Part shown: piece by piece, positions 58,925-64,000 of the stretch
Layout of the letters: the number at the start of each line of letters is the position of its first letter
How positions within the stretch are numbered: the stretch's first letter is position 1
Source of the DNA: Armatimonadota bacterium
GTDB taxonomy: Bacteria > Armatimonadota > UBA5829 > DTJY01
Reading direction: 5' to 3'
DNA: 64,000 bases
NCBI GenBank assembly: GCA_017993055.1
Contig: JAGONM010000009.1
Coordinates: 33,099 to 97,098, forward strand
Program-made: the position numbers and the translations under genes
The notes under the pieces: model-generated
Told to the model about the DNA's origin: nothing
What the model saw: only the letters and a program-made list of their open reading frames with translations
Database searches by the model: none

Positions 58925-61639
58925 ATGCGAGAACTGCTGGTCCTGATCGTTTTGCTGACTGCTCTCTGCCATACGCAGGCGGCCGATATCGTGAAGAACC
59001 CTCTATTCCTCGACGTGCTCCCGGACAAGACGCCCGCGAACTGGCAGTTCTTCTCCGAGGGAACGGGCACAGGCCGATGTGAACTGGTCACCAAGGGATC
59101 GACACGTCTGGTCAAGGTCACACGCGATACGGGCGGTGACTACACCGGAGTCAGGCAGCGGCTCGATGGGTACCAGGTCGATCCCACGAAGGACTACTGC
59201 ATCTCCGGCGCGTACGGCAGTCAGGTGGACGGCCTTGCGCATCCCTGCGTCTACTACCTCAACGAAAACGGGCAGTTCCTCGGAGCCTATGAGTTCACCC
59301 TCTCCGCCGCCCGCGATGAGCAGGGCTTCAAGAGGCGGTTCCGACCGCATCCGGATACCAGGCACTTCGAGATTCAGCTTCGGGCGCAGGGCAAGCAGGG
59401 CGAGGTACGCTTCTACCGCTGTAACCTCTGGGAAGGGAACCACTCGGACCGCATCATGAAGCTGAAGGACCTGGCTGCCAAGATGCCGGTCTCCGGCGAG
59501 GCAGCCCGATACGCCGTCCTGAACCCCGGCACGAACTTACGGGTCACGGTTCTGGGTGACACAGGAGCGGAGGTGTATGCTGACTACGGCGATCTCAGCC
59601 AGTTCCTGAGCTACCATCCTCGCATACCAGTCACCGTCGACGGAGAAACCCTGGACCCGATCGTCCTAGTCTATGGGCTGCCCACGCTATGGAAGCGCCT
59701 CTGTGAGACAGGCCGGGAGAAACACACGCTCGAAGTCACCGCGCCTAGCGATGGCCCCAGCTTCCCGCTTCTAGTCGGCATCAGACCCGCCGAGGGAGTA
59801 CGCCTCAAGCCGCTCTCCGTCGAGTTCGGCGGATGGGAGAACGGCAACTTCTCTGCGAAGGCACAGTGGATCGGCGATTCGGAGAAGCTGATCGCCGAGG
59901 ACATCGACCTCGCCACCGCCGAGGCGATGCAGTCGCTAAACAACCATGGCACGAGCCCGTACATCGTCGAGAGCAGCCTCATGAAGCCGGTGAGAGGCGA
60001 CATCGTCCGCCGATACATCCTTGGGACCGAGAAGCCGTCATGGGGCATAAACCTTCGGGCCGCGCAGGGCGAGTCAGAGGCGTGCCAGGTCGTTATCCTG
60101 CCGGATGCGAACGGCAAGGCCGAGGTATCTGACGTCGAGTGCACCGGCCTCACCAGCCCCGCAGGGAGGAAGATCAGTTCCTCCGCCGTCCATGTATACC
60201 GCGTCGGATATGTCGATGCTCCCTGGGGCGAACGAATCCCCGATCCGCTGTTCCCCGATCTCAAGCAAGGCGGTCCGACAGACCCTGTCGTCCTCCTGGT
60301 CGAGATTCGCGCCCCCAAGGCGATCGTCCCACGCAACTACCACGGCCACCTGACTATGACGGTCAACGGCAAGGCGACAGAGGTTCCTATCCGGCTGACC
60401 GTCCGGGGCTTCGCTGTTCCGCAGGAAAATCATCTGAAGACGTGCTTCTGGTTCTTCCGCGGACAGATCAGGCGCCACTACGGCATGGACCGCGATCCCA
60501 AGTGGGAGGAGTACCGCCCGTACCTCGACATGTCGCTGAGGTATCGGCTCACTCCGGTCGACTGCAATGAGGGGAACGTCGAGCCGCTCTTCCAGGTCTA
60601 CCGGGAGTCCGACGGCACGTTCTCGATCGACTGGACCGAGTTCGACCGGTTCGCGGAGTACATACTTGCCCGGGGAGCGAACGTGCTGCACCTCGCGCCG
60701 ACTCAGTGGTTCGCCTACTGGTTCAGCGACAAGCTGAAGGGCGCGTACAACCCGGAGACGTTCACCGATCGGGCGACCGGCAAGGTCGAGACGTTCGCCT
60801 ACCCCTACCTCTCCGACGAGCACAAGAAGATGCTCCAGTGGTATCTCCGCGGGGCCTGCGACCATTTCGAGAAGAAGGGATGGCTGAAGTACGCCTATCT
60901 CCAGCCGTTCGACGAGGTGGGCGAGAACCCGGAGGTCTTGAGCATCCTCAAGACGTGCGAAGAGGCCGATCCGCGAGTCAAGATCCTCATGGACGTCCTG
61001 CGCCCCGGCGACTCGAAGGCGATGACCGACGTGATCGACATCTGGTGCCCGCTCTCGCCGAACCTCCCGGGCGGCGGGTTCGATCAGGTGCGCAGAGAGG
61101 GAGACGAGGTCTGGTGGTACGTTTGCATCGGCCCTAAGAAGCCGTATGCGAACCTCTTCACTAACTGGTCAATGGTGGAGCACCGGCAGCTCTTTTGGCA
61201 GTCGTGGAAGTATGACGCAGAGGGCCTGCTCTACTGGGGCATCAACTTCTGGAACTGGTGGGGAACGGAGAAGCCGTACGACAGGCAGATCGCCTGGCCC
61301 GCCGGAAGTTGGACATCCTCGACCACGAGCCAGGACACGGTCGGCGACGGGTACTTCATCTATCCCGGGCCGAGCGGCCCCCTGCCCTCGCTCCGTCTCC
61401 AGGCGATCCTCGACGGCATCGAGGACTACGAGTACCTCTGGCTGCTCAACGATCTGGTGAAGAAGGCCGAGGCCAAAGGCGTCCCGGCATCCCAGTTGAG
61501 CGAGGCCAAGCGGCTGCTCGCGGTGCCGGAGAGCTTCTGCAAGTCGCTCACCGAGTATTCCCTTGACCCGAGGGACCTGGCCTCCCTCCGAGAGCAGGTG
61601 GCGGCCGAGATCGAGCGGCTGAGCCGCAAGCCGAGGTGA
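58925..61639 (+). CDS. secreted GH123/DUF4091-like glycosidase
   Basis: 904 residues: a signal peptide (MRELLVLIVLLTALCHTQA), a CBM-like beta domain (about 25-170), a middle beta domain and a (beta/alpha)8 region. A DUF4091 segment follows (GDGYFIYPGPSGPLPSLRLQ, DGIEDYEYLWLL) as in GH123 hexosaminidase-type enzymes. QPFDEVGENP near 660 may hold the Asp-Glu pair used in substrate-assisted catalysis. GGAGG lies 7 nt before the ATG. Probably removes N-acetylgalactosamine-type residues from external glycans. Confidence 0.83.
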   Translation: MRELLVLIVLLTALCHTQAADIVKNPLFLDVLPDKTPANWQFFSEGTGTGRCELVTKGSTRLVKVTRDTGGDYTGVRQRLDGYQVDPTKDYCISGAYGSQVDGLAHPCVYYLNENGQFLGAYEFTLSAARDEQGFKRRFRPHPDTRHFEIQLRAQGKQGEVRFYRCNLWEGNHSDRIMKLKDLAAKMPVSGEAARYAVLNPGTNLRVTVLGDTGAEVYADYGDLSQFLSYHPRIPVTVDGETLDPIVLVYGLPTLWKRLCETGREKHTLEVTAPSDGPSFPLLVGIRPAEGVRLKPLSVEFGGWENGNFSAKAQWIGDSEKLIAEDIDLATAEAMQSLNNHGTSPYIVESSLMKPVRGDIVRRYILGTEKPSWGINLRAAQGESEACQVVILPDANGKAEVSDVECTGLTSPAGRKISSSAVHVYRVGYVDAPWGERIPDPLFPDLKQGGPTDPVVLLVEIRAPKAIVPRNYHGHLTMTVNGKATEVPIRLTVRGFAVPQENHLKTCFWFFRGQIRRHYGMDRDPKWEEYRPYLDMSLRYRLTPVDCNEGNVEPLFQVYRESDGTFSIDWTEFDRFAEYILARGANVLHLAPTQWFAYWFSDKLKGAYNPETFTDRATGKVETFAYPYLSDEHKKMLQWYLRGACDHFEKKGWLKYAYLQPFDEVGENPEVLSILKTCEEADPRVKILMDVLRPGDSKAMTDVIDIWCPLSPNLPGGGFDQVRREGDEVWWYVCIGPKKPYANLFTNWSMVEHRQLFWQSWKYDAEGLLYWGINFWNWWGTEKPYDRQIAWPAGSWTSSTTSQDTVGDGYFIYPGPSGPLPSLRLQAILDGIEDYEYLWLLNDLVKKAEAKGVPASQLSEAKRLLAVPESFCKSLTEYSLDPRDLASLREQVAAEIERLSRKPR

Positions 61640-61745
61640 CAGACTCCGAGTCTCCAGAAGGAGGCTTCGCGCAGTCGCCGCCGCGGTCCCGACCTCCACC
61701 CCCTGCGGAACTCGGGCCAAGACTCCGAGATTCTGCGCGCCCGGT

Positions 61746-61774
61746 TTGACTTAGGGCAGCGGAAGCTGTACCAT
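61746..61774 (+). promoter_or_regulatory. promoter upstream of the GH20 gene
   Basis: TTGACT (61746-61751), a 17-nt spacer and TACCAT (61769-61774), 36 bp before the start codon. Moderate match. Confidence 0.5.
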
Positions 61775-61810
61775 TGGGCCGACCTACTCGCAGACCCGTT
61801 CGGAGGAAAC

Positions 61811-63676
61811 ATGACAGAAGGCGCCGATCTTCACCTCGCCCCCATACCGAAGAGGCTGTCGCCTAGACAGGGGACATTCATATGGACTGACACAGACCCG
61901 AAGCGGTATATCAAGCTCGAGGCGGATCAGCCGCAGACGCTCGTCGCCGCTGCCAGGAAGACCGGACTGCCGTGGGAGATCACTGCAAGCCCGAGGGCTT
62001 CGAGAGGACAGACCGGGCTGATCATCAGGCTCGACGCGAGCCGAGGCATCCGAACCGAGGGGTACAAGCTGATCATACGACCCGAGAGGATCGAGATCGC
62101 GGCATCCGATCCCGCCGGCGCGTTCTACGGGGCGTGTACGCTGGCGCAGATAGTGAGGCAGTGGCGGCAGACCACTCCCCGGTCCACCCTGCCTCGGGGA
62201 GGGAACTTTGAGCTTCCCTGCCTGACAATCTCCGACTGGCCGGACTTCCCCACGCGAGGCGTGATGCTCGACATCAGCCGGGACAAAGTGCCGACGATGG
62301 AGACACTCTACCATCTCGTGGACCTGCTGGCCGAGTGGAAGATCAATCAGTTTCAGCTCTACACTGAGCACACGTTCGCCTACCTCTCCCACCCTACGGT
62401 CTGGGAGAACGCCGACCCGATGACCGGCGAGCAGATCATGGCGCTCGACATGTACTGCCGGGAGCGCTTCATCGAACTGGTGCCGAACCAGAACTCGTTC
62501 GGCCACATGGAGCGCTGGCTCAAGCACGACAAGTATCGTCCCATTTCGGAAGCGCCGTACGGGTGCGACACGGCATGGGGACGCTTCGACAACCCATTCA
62601 GTCTCTGCCCGACCGACCGGCGCAGCCTGCCGCTGGTCAAGGGGCTCTACGAGGAACTGCTGCCCCACTTCACAAGCGGGATGTTCAACGTCGGCTGCGA
62701 CGAGACCGTTGACCTCGGGCGCGGGCGGAGCGACAAGGCCTGCGAGGAGCGCGGAACCGGGCGAGTGTACCTGGATTTCCTGTTGGAGATCTACAAGCTG
62801 GTGCAGGCGCACGGCAAGACGATGCAGTTCTGGGGCGACATCATCATCAAGCACCCGGAACTGATTCCCGAGCTGCCGAAGGACGCCGTCACTCTCGAGT
62901 GGGGCTACGAGGCCGACCACCCGTTCGCAGACCATGGGGCGAAGTTCGCCGCGTCGGGCATACCGTTCTATGTCGCGCCGGGCACGTCGAGCTGGAATAC
63001 GATCGCGGGGCGGACTGAGAACGCGATCGGGAACATCACGAGCGCCTGTCGGAACGGCCTCAAGCTCGGAGCGATCGGCGTGCTGAACACCGACTGGGGC
63101 GACTTCGGACACTGGCAGCCGCTCTCGGTCTCCTACCTTGGGTTCATGGTCGGCGCGATGGCCTCGTGGAACGCCAGGGCCGACGTGAAGAAGGGCCTCG
63201 CCGAAACGCTCTCCCTGCACGCATTCGGCGACCCGACCGGCAAGGCTGGCCGCGCCTTCTACGACTTGGGCAACGTGTACCTGTGCTTCAAGAAGAAGAC
63301 GTTCAATTCGACCGTGCCCTGGCAGATGCTCTTCCGCGAGTTGAGGGAAACGAAGTGGTCCGAAGACCTTAGGGCCGCTGAGTTCCAGGCGATGGAGAAG
63401 CGGCTGGAGGAGATCGAGACGGCGTTCGAGGGCGACGGTATGACCTCGCTGGACGCCGAGACCGTGCGCGAGGAGGTCGATCAGGTGATCCGGATGCTCA
63501 GGCTGGGGTCGGCGGTCGGCAAGTGGAAGCTCGGCGGCCGCGTACCGAAGGACCTCGATGCGAGGATCGAGGAAGTGAAGCTGGAGCACGAACTCGTCTG
63601 GCTGATGCGCAACCGGCCCGGAGGACTGCACGACAGCGAGAAGAAGATCAAGGCAGGGCAAGAGATGAAGAGTTAG
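61811..63676 (+). CDS. GH20 beta-N-acetylhexosaminidase-like enzyme
   Basis: 621 residues. An N-terminal GH20b-type domain precedes the barrel with LSISRDKVPT-like entry (GVMLDISRDKVPTMETLYHLVD) and NVGCDETVDLGRGRS (about 296-310), which carries the Asp-Glu catalytic pair of GH20. GGAGG lies 7 nt before ATG 61811. No signal peptide, so it may act on imported oligosaccharides. Long helical C-terminal tail (about 510-615). Confidence 0.87.
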   Translation: MTEGADLHLAPIPKRLSPRQGTFIWTDTDPKRYIKLEADQPQTLVAAARKTGLPWEITASPRASRGQTGLIIRLDASRGIRTEGYKLIIRPERIEIAASDPAGAFYGACTLAQIVRQWRQTTPRSTLPRGGNFELPCLTISDWPDFPTRGVMLDISRDKVPTMETLYHLVDLLAEWKINQFQLYTEHTFAYLSHPTVWENADPMTGEQIMALDMYCRERFIELVPNQNSFGHMERWLKHDKYRPISEAPYGCDTAWGRFDNPFSLCPTDRRSLPLVKGLYEELLPHFTSGMFNVGCDETVDLGRGRSDKACEERGTGRVYLDFLLEIYKLVQAHGKTMQFWGDIIIKHPELIPELPKDAVTLEWGYEADHPFADHGAKFAASGIPFYVAPGTSSWNTIAGRTENAIGNITSACRNGLKLGAIGVLNTDWGDFGHWQPLSVSYLGFMVGAMASWNARADVKKGLAETLSLHAFGDPTGKAGRAFYDLGNVYLCFKKKTFNSTVPWQMLFRELRETKWSEDLRAAEFQAMEKRLEEIETAFEGDGMTSLDAETVREEVDQVIRMLRLGSAVGKWKLGGRVPKDLDARIEEVKLEHELVWLMRNRPGGLHDSEKKIKAGQEMKS

Positions 63677-63688
63677 GGGGCAAACGCC

Positions 63689-64000
63689 ATGAACTACGAC
63701 GTGATTCTGATCGGACAGCCGGGGCTTGGTGCAGGCGATATGCAGCTCGGTGGGCTGCTGCTGGCGAACTTCCTGCGGCTGCTGGGTGAGCGCGACGACA
63801 ATCCCGAGTATGTCATCCTCTGGAACGAGGGCGTGCGCGTCGCGGTCGAGGGCTCGAACTGGATCAACCACCTCAAGAAGCTCGAGGAGCAGGGCGTGAA
63901 GATCGTCTGCTGCCAGACATGCATCGAGTTCCTCGGCCTCGAGGGACAGATCGCTGTCGGCGTGATCGGCAACATGCCCGGCATTCAGGAGATTCTGTTT
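63689..64000 (+). CDS. DsrE/YedF-like protein, truncated by the window edge
   Basis: 104 residues visible from ATG 63689 (GGGGG about 8 nt upstream). YDVILIGQPGLGAGDMQLGG, then a Cys pair CCQTC and VGVIGNMPGIQEIL, resemble DsrE-like domains of YedF selenium/sulfur-handling proteins. The C terminus lies beyond the window. Confidence 0.75.
   Translation, partial: MNYDVILIGQPGLGAGDMQLGGLLLANFLRLLGERDDNPEYVILWNEGVRVAVEGSNWINHLKKLEEQGVKIVCCQTCIEFLGLEGQIAVGVIGNMPGIQEILF

Overview
This is a GC-rich bacterial chromosome window packed with short operons. The mix suggests a diderm member of the Terrabacteria, perhaps Armatimonadota or a nearby uncultivated lineage. The evidence for that is a large outer-membrane beta-barrel protein with a terminal Phe, a PEP-CTERM surface protein, Tat and Sec components, many secreted glycosidases and Gfo/Idh/MocA dehydrogenases, an ABC binding-protein/permease fusion, and LexA boxes of the Gram-positive type (GAAC-N4-GTTC) rather than the proteobacterial type. 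HydF and an octaheme HAO-like cytochrome point to anaerobic or microaerobic metabolism. The taxonomic call is inference.

Layout. 1-6.6 kb: end of a beta-propeller gene, a partner-switching regulator operon (SpoIIE-type phosphatase, PAS/HATPase kinase, STAS antagonist), a Gfo/Idh/MocA dehydrogenase, secG with a terminator, two TatA/B-type genes and a PfkB sugar-phosphate kinase. 6.67-19.01 kb: an integrative element of about 12.2 kb, flanked by two identical 92-bp copies of a complete tRNA-Leu(CAG) gene. It carries a tyrosine integrase, a type III-like restriction-modification operon with a coupled small third gene, a promoter/terminator-bounded candidate ncRNA, an excisionase-like HTH gene, a primase/RepA-like ATPase followed by iteron-like repeats, and small zinc-ribbon genes. 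Repeated 14-bp motifs inside both ends look like integrase arm sites. The host tRNA promoter lies outside the left end and the tRNA terminator outside the right end.

19-30.7 kb: a membrane protein gene broken at a perfect hairpin, a secreted GH3/NagZ-like hexosaminidase, endonuclease III with an altered Fe-S ligand, an outer-membrane barrel, and a mutasome operon (ImuB-like inactive Y-family polymerase, DUF6504 protein, DnaE2). That operon has a LexA box inside a consensus sigma-70 promoter. 30.8-38.2 kb: a LacI-operator-controlled sugar transporter made of a binding-protein/permease fusion and a permease with a large repeat insertion, then a polysaccharide deacetylase and a DegT-type aminotransferase. 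38.2-51.3 kb: HAO-like cytochrome, ThiM, a secreted propeller protein, YghZ-like aldo-keto reductase, ferredoxin, cupin, phosphoesterase, an ankyrin-repeat secreted protein pair and HydF.

51.4-64 kb: a PEP-CTERM protein and what looks like an amino-sugar/glycan-use region: two GH20-like proteins, a GH123/DUF4091-like protein, a SIS isomerase-like protein beside a GlcNAc-kinase-type ATPase, Gfo/Idh/MocA and ThuA-like genes, an M14 carboxypeptidase and a truncated DsrE-family gene at the edge.
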